Positions 1-10,089 of a stretch of DNA of 64,000 bases are shown here, one piece after another. A program made the translations under genes and the position numbers. The DNA lies in the NCBI GenBank assembly GCA_027486655.1, contig JAIXOR010000058.1:1-64000 (forward strand), in the 5' to 3' direction. A model generated the notes under the pieces. The model was not told the origin of the DNA. It worked only from the letters and a program-made list of their open reading frames with translations, and searched no databases. Source of the DNA: Verrucomicrobiaceae bacterium (GTDB taxonomy: Bacteria > Verrucomicrobiota > Verrucomicrobiia > Verrucomicrobiales > Akkermansiaceae). Each line of letters begins with the position of its first letter. The stretch's first letter is position 1.

Positions 1-3000
1 ACGTCGATCAGCCTGGGCGATGGTGCGGGCAATACCTTCAACACCGGCACGCTGACCTTCAACTCCACGGGTGCAGTCACGATCTCGGAAAACAGCAGCA
101 TGGACATCGTCGGCACCAACACCGGCGGCACCACCAACCTGACATCCACCTCCAGCATCTCGGATGCGTCGAGCTCCAGCATCAACGTCGGCGCACTCAC
201 GCTCAACGGGACCTCGATCAACTTGGGCGTCGGCGCATCGAATACGTTCAACGCGAGCACGCTGAATTTCAATTCCACGGGCGCGGTCACGATCTCCGAA
301 GACAGTAACATGGACCTCACCGGCGCAAACACCGCCGGCAGTGCCACGCTTTCCTCCACGGGCTCCCTCTCGGACAATGCCACCTCCAGTCTGAATGTCA
401 CCGGCCTCGGCAGCTTCACCGGCACGTCGATCAGCCTGGGCGATGGTGCGGGCAATACCTTCAACACCGGCACACTGACCTTCAACTCAACCGGTGCGGT
501 CACGATCTCGGAAAACAGCAGCATGGACATCGTCGGCACCAACACCGGCGGCACCACCAGCCTGACATCGACTGCGGGCATTTCCGATGCGTCGAACTCC
601 AGCATCAACGTGGGAGCGCTTACGCTCAATGGCACCTCGATCAACTTGGGCGTCGGTGCATCGAACACCTTCAACGCATCAACGTTGAACTTCAATTCCC
701 CCGGTGCGGTCACGATCTCCGAAGACAGTAGCATGGACATCGTCGGTGTGAACACTGCCGGCAGTGCCACGCTCTCTTCCACGGCAGCGCTCTCGGACTC
801 CGGTGCCACCAGCCTCGACATTACCGGTCTCGGCACCTTCAGCGGCACTTCCATCGATCTCGGTGGTGGCCTCTTCAATACGGGCACGCTCAACTTCAAC
901 TCCACGGGCTCTGTCACGATCTCGGAGGACAGCAGCATGAATATCGTCGGCACCAACACCGGCGGCACCACCAGCCTGACTTCGTCCGCCGGCATCTCGG
1001 ATGCAGTGGATTCGAGCATCGAGGTGGGGGATCTCACCTTGAGCGGCACTTCCATCAACCTCGGTATCGGCGCAGGCAATACGTTCAACGCCAGCACTCT
1101 CAACTTCAATTCCGCAGGGGCCGTCACGATCTCGGAGAATAGTGACATGAATCTTGTCGGTTCCAATACCGGCGGCACCACCGGGCTTTCGTCCACGGGC
1201 AGCATCACGGATGCGTCGGATTCGAGCATCGATGTGGGCGCGCTCACCTTGAGCGGCACTTCGATCGAACTCGGAGTGGGTGATGACAACACATTCAATG
1301 CCACCACCCTGACCTTCAACTCCACGGGTGCGGTCACAATCTCGGAAGACAGCAGCATGGACATCGTCGGTATCAATACGGCCGATACTGCCACGCTGTC
1401 CTCCACGGCCTCGATTTCCGATGCCGGAGCTACCAGCCTGGACATCACAGGTCTCGGCACCTTCAGCGGCACGTCCATCGATCTCGGCGGTGGCCTCTTC
1501 AACGCGGGCATGCTCAACTTCAATTCGACGGGGGCAGTCACGATCTCGGAAGACAGCAGCATGGAATTGGTCGGTGCCAATACCGGCGGCACCACCAGCC
1601 TCACTTCCACCGCGGGCATCTCGGATGCGGCGGATTCGAGCATCAACGTGGGTGCCCTCACCCTGGGCGGCACCTCCATTGACCTTGGCGTCGGTGCCGG
1701 AAACGAGTTCAACGCCACCACGCTGACCTTCAACTCGACGGGTGCGGTCACGATCTCGGAAGACAGCAGCTTGGACATCGTCGGTATCAACACCGGTGGC
1801 ACCACCAACCTGACCTCGATTGCAGGCATTTCAGATGTCTCGGACTCCAGCATCCATGTCGGCGCGCTGACTTTGAATGGCACCTCGATCAGTCTCGGCG
1901 ACGGAGCCGGAAACACATTCAACTCCAGCACCCTCAACTTCAATTCGACGGGCGCAGTCACGATTTCGGAAGACAGCAGCATGGATCTCGTCGGCGTGAA
2001 TACCGCAGCCACCGCCACGCTCTCTTCCACCGCTTCGCTTTCCGACGCCGGAGCCACCAGCCTTGACATCACGGGGCTCGGCACCTTCAGCGGCACCTCG
2101 ATCGATCTGGGAGCGGGTCTCTTCAACACGGGCACCCTCAATTTCAACTCAACGGGTGCAGTCACGATCTCGGAAGACAGCAGCATGGACCTCGTCGGTG
2201 CCAATACCGGAGGCACCACCAGCCTCACTTCCACCGCGGGCATCTCGGATGCAGCGGATTCGAGCATCAACGTGGGGGCTCTCACTCTGGGCGGCACTTC
2301 CATTGACCTTGGAGTCGGTGCCGGAAACGAGTTCAACGCCGCCACGCTGACCTTCAACTCGACGGGTGCAGTCACGATCGCGGAAGACAGCAGCATGGAC
2401 CTCGTCGGTTCTAACACCGCGGGCAGCGCCACGCTCTCGTCCACGGATTCGCTTTCCGATGGCGGAGCCACCAGCCTGGACATCACCGGCCTTGGCGACT
2501 TCAGCGGCACCTCCATCGATCTCGGCGCAGGCCTTTTCAACACGGGCACGCTGACCTTCAATTCCACCGGCTCTGTCACGATCTCGGAAGACAGCAGCAT
2601 GGACCTCGTCGGTTCCAATACCGGCGGCACCACCAGTCTTACCTCCACCGGCAGTATCTCGGATTCGGCGGATGCAAACATCAACGTCGGCGCACTCACT
2701 CTCGGAGGCAGCTCGATCGACCTCGGCGTCGGTGCGGCGAATACATTCAATGCCAGCACGCTGAACTTCAATGCAGCTGGAGCTGTCACGATTTCCGAGG
2801 ACAGTGACATGAAACTCGTCGGCGCGAACACCGCCGGCAGCGCCACTCTCACTTCCACCGGCAGGTTGGCGGACCACGCAGCGTCCAGCCTCAACATCGC
2901 GGGCCTTGGAGAATTCACCGGCACTTCCATCGCCCTCGGTCGCGGCATCTTTAATACCGGCACCCTTACCTTCCATGCCGATGGAGCGGTCACGATCGAG

Positions 3001-6000
3001 GAAGACTCGTCCACCCTTCTCACCGGCAATAGCACCGCAGGATCGCTGTCGCTGAAATCAACCGACGGCATCACCAACGAGTCCGGCACCAGCCTCACCG
3101 TCGCGAACAAGGCCAGCTTTGCCGGAGCCAGCATCTCGCTCGGATCGGTAGGCGGAGACACCATGAACTTCGGCTCCCTTTCCTTCGATGCCGCAGGCAA
3201 GGTGACCATCCGTGAAGACTCATCCACACTGCTTACCAGCACCAGCAATGCAGGCACCTTGGAGCTTTTCTCCGCTGGAGACATCAAGGATCGTGCGGAC
3301 CTGAACGTCACCGGCTTGGCCTCGTTCACCGGCACCTCGATCAAGCTCGGGGGCGATTCTCAAACCACCCACTTCGGCTCCCTTACCGTGAATTCATCCG
3401 GCAGGGTGATCGTGCGAGAGGATTCGGACACCGATTTCGTCGGTTCAAACTCGGCCAGTGTGCTCGCCTTGGACTCCAGTGGCATCAGCACCTTCGTCAA
3501 GGGTTCCACCCTCAATGCGGGCACCCTGAGCCTGCTCTCCAGCACGGTGGCTCTAACCGGTGACAACCTGGTGGACAGCATCAAGGTGAAACTTGCCGAA
3601 GGAACCCTGCTCACACTCTCGGGTGATGAAACGGTCCGCATTGTCGTCAGCAACGGTGGCGACATCGGCGGCACCGGAATCCTCACGGCCACGGAAGGAT
3701 TCACCTTCGGCAGCGGGGAAATCTCCGGCAATCTCCTCGGCGACATCCGAAGCACCGGGGACCTGCTGGTCTCCGGCACCATCGGAGGCGGCTCGCTCAA
3801 GGTGAAGGACGGCACGCTCACCCTCACCGGCATCGCGAACAGCAATCCCATCACCATCTTCGCAGATGCCGAAATGGTGAATGCCAGCGGCGGGCTCTCC
3901 TCCGCCACCAATGTGATCAACCACGGCCTCTTCACGGTGAACGCGGCCGATACGATTTCGACCTACGTCCAGAACGGCAATGGAACCCTCGCGGGAAGCG
4001 CGGCACTCACCACCCTCAATGGAGCGACTCTCAACGGAGGGACGGTCTCCGGAAGCCTGCAAGGTGACTCGATCAGCACCGGCGACGTGCTCGTCTCCGG
4101 CACCATCGGCGGTGGCACCCTTCGCGTGAAGGATGGCACCCTCCTCCTCACCGGCACCTCCACCAATGACAAGGTGGTGATCGACGGCAGCCGCACCAAA
4201 GGCGCGGCTGCGGCTGGCACCATGCCGCTTCGCTCCGGTCCCACTCTCATCAACATGAACGGTGGCTTGTCCGCCGCAGCGGAAGTGACCAATTCCGGCT
4301 CGCTCGTGGTGAATGCCGCCGACACGGTGTCCACTTACACCCAGAACGGCCGTGGAAGCTTGTCTGGAAAGGGCTCTCTAACAGCCACCAACGGAGCCAC
4401 CCTCAATGGCGGCACCGTCAAGGGATCGCTGCTCGGAAACACCACCAGCACCGGCAATGTGCTTGTTTCCGGCACCGTCGGCGGTGGCCTGCTTTCCGTG
4501 GCCAGCGGAACGCTCACCCTCAACGGCACCGCCAATGCGGATACCCGCGTCAGTCAGGGAGCCACCCTCAAGGGCAATGGCACCATCAACGGCGATGTCA
4601 CCAACCGCGGCACCACCCTGCTCTCGCTCGACATCACCGGCAGCCTGATCAACAAGGGCACGGTTTCCATCACGCTGAATGGCCCCGACAAGTTCGACCG
4701 CATCACCGCGGATAGCGCCGTGCTCGATGGCCGCCTCCTCGTGAAGAACACCGGCTCCGGCCTCGATGCCGGTGAGACCGCACGCATCATCGTGGCCAAT
4801 TCCTATGCCAATGCCTTCACCGCCTTCAGTGCGGAAGGCTTCAACAACGGCCTGCTCTTCAATGACAAGACCGGCACTCTCATCGGCCTGGGCGGCGGTC
4901 AGTCCTACAAGGGCGGCGGCTATCTCAACCTCAACAAAAACCAGACCAACACCTACCTCGCCCTCTTCGAAGACTCCGTTCAGCTTGGCTCCAAAAACGT
5001 GGTCCGCGCAGGAAACGTGATCAACTTCACGAGCGGTGCCACCAATGGCGATGCACAGCTCGTCGAGGCTCTCAACCAATCCACCTTCGCGCAGCCCGGT
5101 TCGATTGACGTCGATACCGTCAACCGCCTCTCACCCGAAGCCTACGCCGGGCTCGCCGACTACACCGAGCAGGCCCTCCGCGCCCACGTCCGCGAGGCGG
5201 TGGATGCGGCTCCGGTGGCGAAGAAAGATGGCACCCGGATCTTCGCGACCGCCCATAGCAGCTCCGCCGGTGTGGATGATGCCGCGACCGATGCCGGATA
5301 CGACATCGAGATTCAGGGAGCCACCGCCGGCCTCACCCAGGATCTGGATCGCAATGTCCGCGTCGGTGCACTGCTCGGCGTGGATGACGGATCGATCTCA
5401 GGTTCCCTGCTGGATGTGGATGCCCAGGGCGTGGTCTTCGGCGGCTTCGGCACCTATCAGTTCCACGACAAGAACCAGACCACCCTCATCGGCAGCATCA
5501 CCTACGGAAACTATTCCTACGATGCCACCCGCCACAGCTTCGGTGGAGACACCACTGCGGATGGCATCGGATCGGATGCCGTCGAGCTCACCCTCGGTTC
5601 CAGCACCGTTCTCTATGACAAGGATCAATTCCGCATCGCAGGCTCCGGCGCCCTCCGCTACCTGATGGGCAACGTCGAGGACTTCTTCGAAGAGGGTGCG
5701 GGCGTGCCGCTCTCTGTGGAGTCCCAGGACGTCGATTCCTTCCTGCTCGATGTGGGCGTGGACCTTTCCTACCGCGTCACCGAGCAATTCACGATGGCCG
5801 GACGCCTCGGGTTTGTGAACGAAATGTCCGGCTCGGATCAAACGGTTAGCTCCACCTTCGCCGCTTCCGGTTCGGACGCACAGCTCTTCTCGACGACCGC
5901 TCCCGGCGTGGATGGCCAGGCCCTCACTCTCGGTGCCGGACTCTTCTACGACTTCAGCGAGAACACCCGCGTCGGCGCCACCTACCGCGGCGAGTTCGGC

Positions 6001-6054
6001 AGCGACTCGATGCCCACCCAGACCGTCGGCCTCGGTGCCTCCTTCGCTTTCTGA
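1..6054 (+). CDS. autotransporter with long tandem-repeat passenger (5' end outside window)
   Basis: The reading frame is open from the first base, so the N-terminus and signal peptide lie upstream of the window. The visible 2017 residues are a Ser/Thr/Gly/Asn-rich passenger followed by an outer-membrane barrel. The passenger has about 14 near-identical units of 68-71 residues (core GAVTISEDSSMDIVG), starting near bases 100, 310, 523, 733, 937, 1147 and onward to 2809, then decaying to about 4600. The last 270 or so residues have the alternating aromatic/polar pattern of a type V autotransporter beta-barrel and end in Phe (GLGASFAF), as expected for a BAM signal. By family the passenger would be a surface beta-helix exported through its own barrel. 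Adhesion is a guess; no catalytic motif is visible. It converges on the regulator gene with an 18-base gap. Confidence 0.85.
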   Translation, partial: TSISLGDGAGNTFNTGTLTFNSTGAVTISENSSMDIVGTNTGGTTNLTSTSSISDASSSSINVGALTLNGTSINLGVGASNTFNASTLNFNSTGAVTISEDSNMDLTGANTAGSATLSSTGSLSDNATSSLNVTGLGSFTGTSISLGDGAGNTFNTGTLTFNSTGAVTISENSSMDIVGTNTGGTTSLTSTAGISDASNSSINVGALTLNGTSINLGVGASNTFNASTLNFNSPGAVTISEDSSMDIVGVNTAGSATLSSTAALSDSGATSLDITGLGTFSGTSIDLGGGLFNTGTLNFNSTGSVTISEDSSMNIVGTNTGGTTSLTSSAGISDAVDSSIEVGDLTLSGTSINLGIGAGNTFNASTLNFNSAGAVTISENSDMNLVGSNTGGTTGLSSTGSITDASDSSIDVGALTLSGTSIELGVGDDNTFNATTLTFNSTGAVTISEDSSMDIVGINTADTATLSSTASISDAGATSLDITGLGTFSGTSIDLGGGLFNAGMLNFNSTGAVTISEDSSMELVGANTGGTTSLTSTAGISDAADSSINVGALTLGGTSIDLGVGAGNEFNATTLTFNSTGAVTISEDSSLDIVGINTGGTTNLTSIAGISDVSDSSIHVGALTLNGTSISLGDGAGNTFNSSTLNFNSTGAVTISEDSSMDLVGVNTAATATLSSTASLSDAGATSLDITGLGTFSGTSIDLGAGLFNTGTLNFNSTGAVTISEDSSMDLVGANTGGTTSLTSTAGISDAADSSINVGALTLGGTSIDLGVGAGNEFNAATLTFNSTGAVTIAEDSSMDLVGSNTAGSATLSSTDSLSDGGATSLDITGLGDFSGTSIDLGAGLFNTGTLTFNSTGSVTISEDSSMDLVGSNTGGTTSLTSTGSISDSADANINVGALTLGGSSIDLGVGAANTFNASTLNFNAAGAVTISEDSDMKLVGANTAGSATLTSTGRLADHAASSLNIAGLGEFTGTSIALGRGIFNTGTLTFHADGAVTIEEDSSTLLTGNSTAGSLSLKSTDGITNESGTSLTVANKASFAGASISLGSVGGDTMNFGSLSFDAAGKVTIREDSSTLLTSTSNAGTLELFSAGDIKDRADLNVTGLASFTGTSIKLGGDSQTTHFGSLTVNSSGRVIVREDSDTDFVGSNSASVLALDSSGISTFVKGSTLNAGTLSLLSSTVALTGDNLVDSIKVKLAEGTLLTLSGDETVRIVVSNGGDIGGTGILTATEGFTFGSGEISGNLLGDIRSTGDLLVSGTIGGGSLKVKDGTLTLTGIANSNPITIFADAEMVNASGGLSSATNVINHGLFTVNAADTISTYVQNGNGTLAGSAALTTLNGATLNGGTVSGSLQGDSISTGDVLVSGTIGGGTLRVKDGTLLLTGTSTNDKVVIDGSRTKGAAAAGTMPLRSGPTLINMNGGLSAAAEVTNSGSLVVNAADTVSTYTQNGRGSLSGKGSLTATNGATLNGGTVKGSLLGNTTSTGNVLVSGTVGGGLLSVASGTLTLNGTANADTRVSQGATLKGNGTINGDVTNRGTTLLSLDITGSLINKGTVSITLNGPDKFDRITADSAVLDGRLLVKNTGSGLDAGETARIIVANSYANAFTAFSAEGFNNGLLFNDKTGTLIGLGGGQSYKGGGYLNLNKNQTNTYLALFEDSVQLGSKNVVRAGNVINFTSGATNGDAQLVEALNQSTFAQPGSIDVDTVNRLSPEAYAGLADYTEQALRAHVREAVDAAPVAKKDGTRIFATAHSSSAGVDDAATDAGYDIEIQGATAGLTQDLDRNVRVGALLGVDDGSISGSLLDVDAQGVVFGGFGTYQFHDKNQTTLIGSITYGNYSYDATRHSFGGDTTADGIGSDAVELTLGSSTVLYDKDQFRIAGSGALRYLMGNVEDFFEEGAGVPLSVESQDVDSFLLDVGVDLSYRVTEQFTMAGRLGFVNEMSGSDQTVSSTFAASGSDAQLFSTTAPGVDGQALTLGAGLFYDFSENTRVGATYRGEFGSDSMPTQTVGLGASFAF
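100..3000 (+). repeat. about 14 tandem repeats of 204-213 bp inside the autotransporter gene
   Basis: Unit starts, taken at the codon beginning MDIVG/MDLVG, are 100, 310, 523, 733, 937, 1147, 1357, 1561, 1771, 1981, 2185, 2395, 2599 and 2809. Steps are 204, 210 or 213 bases, all multiples of three, so gain or loss of units stays in frame. Two unit types (NTGGTT-type and NTAGSA-type) often alternate, giving a higher-order period near 420 bases; bases 1-130 recur almost exactly from base 424. The array probably also continues upstream of the window. Confidence 0.9.
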
Positions 6055-6072
6055 TCCGCAGAACACCTCGCT

Positions 6073-7287
6073 TCAATCCTGGCGGATGCTGCCCGGAGGC
6101 CGACCGACCTTCGGCTGCTTGGCAAAGTCCGGGTTGAAGATGCTCCGGTATTCTCCCGGAGTCATCCCGGTCACGCGGCTGAAAACCATCACCAACCTCG
6201 AATCACTCCGAAATCCGCACTGCAGTGCGATCTGGTGCTGCTTCTCCGCAGTCTCGGCCAGCAGTCTCTTTGCATGCTCGACGCGCAAGCGCGTGATCTC
6301 ATCCGCCACGCTGCGGCCAATGTGGCGCATGAAAGCATCGTGAAGGCGGCGGCGCGACATCGGCACTTCCGAAATGATCCCCTCCGCCGTCATCGGATCG
6401 CGGAAGTGCTCGCGGATGGCCTTGAGGGCGGATGCCACCTGCGGGTGTTCGACCGCGACGACGTCGGTGCTGCGGCGAGTGACCACACCGAGCGGTTGGA
6501 CCGTGATCGCATCCACGGTGGGGGCGTCTCTGGACATGAGCTTCTCTAACAGAAGGCAGGCCTGCTGTCCGATGCCGTGGGCATTGTCGTTCACACTGGA
6601 AAGCGGCACATGGGCGAAGGGGCAACGCAGTTCATCGTTGCCCACACCCAGAACCGCAAGCTCCTCGGGGATGCGGATGTCCGCTTCGGTGGCGGCGCTG
6701 ATCACCTCGATGGCATAATCATCGATCTCCGCCAGCACGGCCACCGGTTTGGGCAGGGCCTTGAGCTGGCGGATGAGCCATTTCGAACGCTGGGCCAGTG
6801 CCTGGCTGGTGAGCGCCGAGGCGTCGATCACCGTGAGTTCGGCCCCGAATCCGGTGAGCTCCCTCCGGAAAGCCTCCAATCGGCCGCGGTCGCCGGGTTG
6901 ATTGCTCTTGAGGAAATAGGCAAAGCGGCGGAATCCCCGGTTGCGGAAGTGGTTGGCTGCAAGCCGGGCGATTGCCGTCTGGTCGGCGGACACGGAAGGC
7001 GCCGCATCCGGCAGGCTGTAGCCGATGTTGACGAAGGGAATCCTCCCCTCCACCGCGAGACGGTCCACTTCCGGATGGACTCCCAGCACGCCGATGATTC
7101 CATCCCCCCGCCAGCCTGCGGGCACTTCGCCGGTGCGCTCGTAGCTGCTGTCCAGAATCCACCCGGCATCGCGGGCAAATCGGGCAATGCCGCGGAACAC
7201 ATCCGTGGCATACCACGCGAGCAGGACCAGCACCTGTTTCTTCCCCGGGTGGTGGGATCGCTGCGCATCTGGGGTTCTTCTCGCCAT
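6073..7287 (-). CDS. XylR-like AraC-family regulator with periplasmic-binding-protein domain
   Basis: 404 residues. The first 280 or so form a LacI/PBP1-like ligand-binding domain (GKKQVLVLLAWYATDVFRGI, then DGIIGVLG and SADQTAIARLAANHF). The last 110 or so are an AraC-type double helix-turn-helix, with MSRRRLHDAFMRHIGRS and the family signature ending MTPGEYR. This is the E. coli XylR architecture, in which sugar binding controls DNA binding. It is divergent from the symporter gene at 7388, with 100 bases between, so the symporter, GH130, Tat protein and xylanase genes are its obvious targets and the ligand is probably a xylan- or mannan-derived sugar. A recurring operator-like sequence lies in the shared promoter region (7326-7344). 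The sugar identity is inferred. Confidence 0.88.
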   Translation of the reverse strand: MARRTPDAQRSHHPGKKQVLVLLAWYATDVFRGIARFARDAGWILDSSYERTGEVPAGWRGDGIIGVLGVHPEVDRLAVEGRIPFVNIGYSLPDAAPSVSADQTAIARLAANHFRNRGFRRFAYFLKSNQPGDRGRLEAFRRELTGFGAELTVIDASALTSQALAQRSKWLIRQLKALPKPVAVLAEIDDYAIEVISAATEADIRIPEELAVLGVGNDELRCPFAHVPLSSVNDNAHGIGQQACLLLEKLMSRDAPTVDAITVQPLGVVTRRSTDVVAVEHPQVASALKAIREHFRDPMTAEGIISEVPMSRRRLHDAFMRHIGRSVADEITRLRVEHAKRLLAETAEKQHQIALQCGFRSDSRLVMVFSRVTGMTPGEYRSIFNPDFAKQPKVGRPPGSIRQD

Positions 7288-7325
7288 TCAATCGGCAACG
7301 CTAACGACGCGGCGGGGTTTTGACA

Positions 7326-7344
7326 ACGTCTCAAATCCAAAAAA
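7326..7344 (+). promoter_or_regulatory. putative operator, site A (core ACGTCTCAAATCC)
   Basis: It lies between the divergent regulator and symporter genes, about 40 bases from each start. The sense strand reads ACGTCTCAAATCCAAAAAA. The opposite strand contains TTTGA-N7-TCAAA, a partial dyad overlapping a TTGACA-like hexamer. Nearly the same sequence recurs upstream of the pseudopilin gene (28711-28731), with related copies at 27901-27922, 17261-17283 and 14542-14562. Assignment to the XylR-like regulator is inferred. Confidence 0.55.
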
Positions 7345-7387
7345 CCCCGACCCGCCAAGAAGTTTCCCCAAGGAACAGAATCCGGGC

Positions 7388-8992
7388 ATGCTTCCTCCCA
7401 GCAAACCCATGCCGACCATCAACCTTTCCTCCACCGACCTGATTGTGATGGTCGTTTATCTCGTCGGCATCGTTGCCTTCGGGTTGTATAAATCCGCACG
7501 CGGAGGAGCGGACGAATACTTCCTCGGCGGGCGCAACATGACGTGGCCGATCATCGGCCTCTCGATGATGGCGATGTGTGTTTCCAGTTCCTCGCTGGTG
7601 GGCTGGGCGGGCGATGCCTACAGCACCGGCATCGCGGTCTTCAATTATGGCATTGCTGGAGCGATCATTCCGATCCTCTTCTTCGTCGTTTTCTTCCTGC
7701 CGTTTTACCTGAGAAACAAGATCTTCACCCTTCCGGAGTTTCTGGAGGGCCGCTTCGATGCACGCAGCCGCTACTATCTTTCGTCGGTGACGATTCTCGG
7801 CTACACCTTTGCGGATGCCGCAGTCACGTTGTACGCGGGGGCTCTCATGGTCCAGCTGGTGTTTCCCGGTGCGAGCCTGGAGACGGTGATCTGGGGAATC
7901 GCCATCCTCGCCGCCTCCTACACGCTCATTGGCGGCCTCGCCTCGGTGATGTGGGTGGACATGATCCAGTCCGTCGTGCTGATCCTGGGCTCGGTGGTGC
8001 TCACCGTGATCGCCTTTGACAAGGCGGGCGGATGGGAGTCGGTGATGACTGCCGCACCGGCCGGGCATCTTCACCTGATCCGGCCGGTCAACGACCCGTC
8101 GGTGCCTTGGCCCACGCTCTTCATCAGCCTGCCGTTGTTGGGATTCTATTTCTGGGGCTTGAGCCAGGCGATGGTGCAGAGAACCTTGAGCGCGAAGAGC
8201 ATCGAGCATGGCCGCTGGGGCAATCTCTTTGCCGCCGCGCTTCATTTCTCGGTGTTTTTCGTGATGGTCCTCCCCGGGCTGGCCGGGCGCGTGCTGTTTC
8301 CGAACCTGGAATCCCCTAACAAGATCTACCCGACGATGGTGTTCGAACTTCTCCCTCCGGGCGTTACGGGGGTCGTGGTGATCGGTTTTGTCGCCGCGAT
8401 GGTCTCCACCCTGAGCTCGATCCTCAACTCGGCGCAGACCCTGGTGACCATGGATATCGTGGCCAAGCTGCGCCCCGGAATGAGCGGGGCATCCTTGGTC
8501 CGCACAGGAAACGTGGCTGGTCTGGTCATCGTCGTCGCCGCGGCCTTGTGGGCACCGCGCATTCATCAGTTTGATTCGGTGGTGAAGTATTTCCAACAGC
8601 TTCTCTCCTACATGGCTCCGCCGGTGGTCGCGGTGTTCCTCGCCGGGTTGTTCTGGCGCAGGGCCACGGGCACCGGAGCCTTCGCCGCGTTGATCTCAGG
8701 CTTGGGTCTGGCTGTAGGGCTGTTGGTCTTCCGGGATGCCACGCCCCTCGCCGCTTGGAATTTCCTGTATGTGGCCCCTCTGCTTTTTGTCGTCTGTCTC
8801 CTTGTCCTCGTTGCGGCCAGTTATGCATCGGCCGCGCCCTCCGAAGACGTGGTCTCAAGATATGTCTGGAACCCTGCTTTCTTCCGCAACGAAACACGCG
8901 CGCTGGTGGGCACTCCATGGTATCTCAACTACCGTGTCTTGAGCCTGCTGATCCTCGTCGTCACCTCCGTTTTCCTCTGGGTCTGGAAGTGA
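7388..8992 (+). CDS. sodium:solute symporter (SSS family), probably sugar uptake
   Basis: 534 residues from the chosen ATG, preceded by AAGGA 13 bases upstream; an ATG seven codons later has no ribosome-binding site. The protein has about 13-14 hydrophobic segments. It begins SSTDLIVMVVYLVGIVAFGL and carries SSS features such as EYFLGGRNMTWPIIGLSMMA and the FVAAMVSTLSSILNS helix typical of SglT-like members. Family members couple inward sodium to sugars, myo-inositol or organic acids. It heads an operon with a GH130 enzyme (28-base gap), a Tat-exported enzyme and a xylanase, so uptake of the released mono- or disaccharide is the likely role. Site A lies just upstream. Confidence 0.88.
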   Translation: MLPPSKPMPTINLSSTDLIVMVVYLVGIVAFGLYKSARGGADEYFLGGRNMTWPIIGLSMMAMCVSSSSLVGWAGDAYSTGIAVFNYGIAGAIIPILFFVVFFLPFYLRNKIFTLPEFLEGRFDARSRYYLSSVTILGYTFADAAVTLYAGALMVQLVFPGASLETVIWGIAILAASYTLIGGLASVMWVDMIQSVVLILGSVVLTVIAFDKAGGWESVMTAAPAGHLHLIRPVNDPSVPWPTLFISLPLLGFYFWGLSQAMVQRTLSAKSIEHGRWGNLFAAALHFSVFFVMVLPGLAGRVLFPNLESPNKIYPTMVFELLPPGVTGVVVIGFVAAMVSTLSSILNSAQTLVTMDIVAKLRPGMSGASLVRTGNVAGLVIVVAAALWAPRIHQFDSVVKYFQQLLSYMAPPVVAVFLAGLFWRRATGTGAFAALISGLGLAVGLLVFRDATPLAAWNFLYVAPLLFVVCLLVLVAASYASAAPSEDVVSRYVWNPAFFRNETRALVGTPWYLNYRVLSLLILVVTSVFLWVWK

Positions 8993-9020
8993 CCCGCCAA
9001 CCCGCCCTCATCCCACCTTC

Positions 9021-10052
9021 ATGAAACTCAGCAAACACTCCGCCAACCCCATCCTCCTCCCGCATCCGGATCATCCCTGGGAAAACCTTGTCGTATGCAA
9101 TCCGGGCGTGATCCATCATGACGGTGTGTTCCACATGCTGTACCGCGCCGCCGGGGATGATGAGGATCATGTGATCCACTTCGGCCTGGCCACGAGCAAG
9201 GATGGATTCCACTTCGAGCGAGCCGGGACACTGCCGGTGCTCTCGCCCAGCGAGGATGGCCCGGACGCGGGATGCATCGAGGATCCGCGGATCGTGCGTC
9301 TTGATGGCCGGTTTTACATCACTTATGCCTACCGGGCCTACAAACCGCGGCAGTACTGGCTCCAGGAAAACAACTCGGCCTACAGTCCGGAGGATCCTTC
9401 GCTGCCACCGCTGTTCGGCCGGAACATGACGGCGTCCGGTTTGCTGATGTCCGACGATCTCCGGCACTTCCGCCGCCTCGGCAGGATCACCCGATCCGAG
9501 GTGGACGATCGCGATGTGATCCTGTTTCCCGACAAGATCGGCGGACGCTACGTGATGCTGCACCGACCGATGCAGTGGACCGGGCCCCAGTATGGCACGG
9601 CGTATCCGGCGATGTGGATCTGCCATTCGGAGGATCTGCTCACCTGGTCCGAGAGCACCTTGCTGGCGAAGGGTGAGTTTTCATGGGAAAACAAGATCGG
9701 TGGCTCCTGCCCGCCGCTCGCCACACCGCATGGCTGGCTGGTGATCTATCATGCCGTCGATGCCGAGGGGACCTATCGGGTGGGCATCATGATGCTCGAT
9801 GCGGATGATCCCACCCAAGTCATCGCCCGCGTGCCGGAGCCCGTGATGGAGCCCGAGGAGGACTTTGAATGGAACGGCCTCTACCCTCACGGTGTGGTGT
9901 TCCCGACGGCCAATGTGGTGGTGGATGGCACCCTCTTTGTCTATTACGGTTGCGCGGACCAGACGATCGGAGTGGCCACCTGCGACTTCTCCGCCTTGGT
10001 GGATTTTGTCATGCAGTTCGATGCGGGAGGCCGGGTCCACGCGTTGGTGTGA
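9021..10052 (+). CDS. glycoside hydrolase family 130 phosphorylase/hydrolase
   Basis: 343 residues with no signal peptide, so cytoplasmic. The five-bladed propeller pattern of GH130 is recognisable: NPGVIHHDGVFHMLYRAAG, the catalytic-region motif EDPRIVRLDGRFYITYAYR with Asp88 as the expected general acid, RDVILFPDKIGGRYVMLHRP, and a C-terminal VYYGCADQTIGVAT. GH130 enzymes mostly phosphorolyse beta-1,4-, beta-1,2- or beta-1,3-mannosides; some hydrolyse mannosylated N-glycan fragments. The exact linkage cannot be read here. It is the second gene of the symporter operon, which would let it act on an imported disaccharide. Confidence 0.88.
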   Translation: MKLSKHSANPILLPHPDHPWENLVVCNPGVIHHDGVFHMLYRAAGDDEDHVIHFGLATSKDGFHFERAGTLPVLSPSEDGPDAGCIEDPRIVRLDGRFYITYAYRAYKPRQYWLQENNSAYSPEDPSLPPLFGRNMTASGLLMSDDLRHFRRLGRITRSEVDDRDVILFPDKIGGRYVMLHRPMQWTGPQYGTAYPAMWICHSEDLLTWSESTLLAKGEFSWENKIGGSCPPLATPHGWLVIYHAVDAEGTYRVGIMMLDADDPTQVIARVPEPVMEPEEDFEWNGLYPHGVVFPTANVVVDGTLFVYYGCADQTIGVATCDFSALVDFVMQFDAGGRVHALV

Positions 10053-10089
10053 CATTCCCAGACCGCCCTCAATCCACACCAGTACACGC

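Noticed and set aside
1-3000. CRISPR-like periodic array
   Set aside because: The units are coding, 204-213 bases long, in one open frame and without spacer-like unique segments.
6577-7323. Plus-strand ORF of about 248 codons over the XylR-like gene
   Set aside because: The minus strand encodes a full AraC/PBP1 regulator; the plus frame has no domain pattern or start signal.
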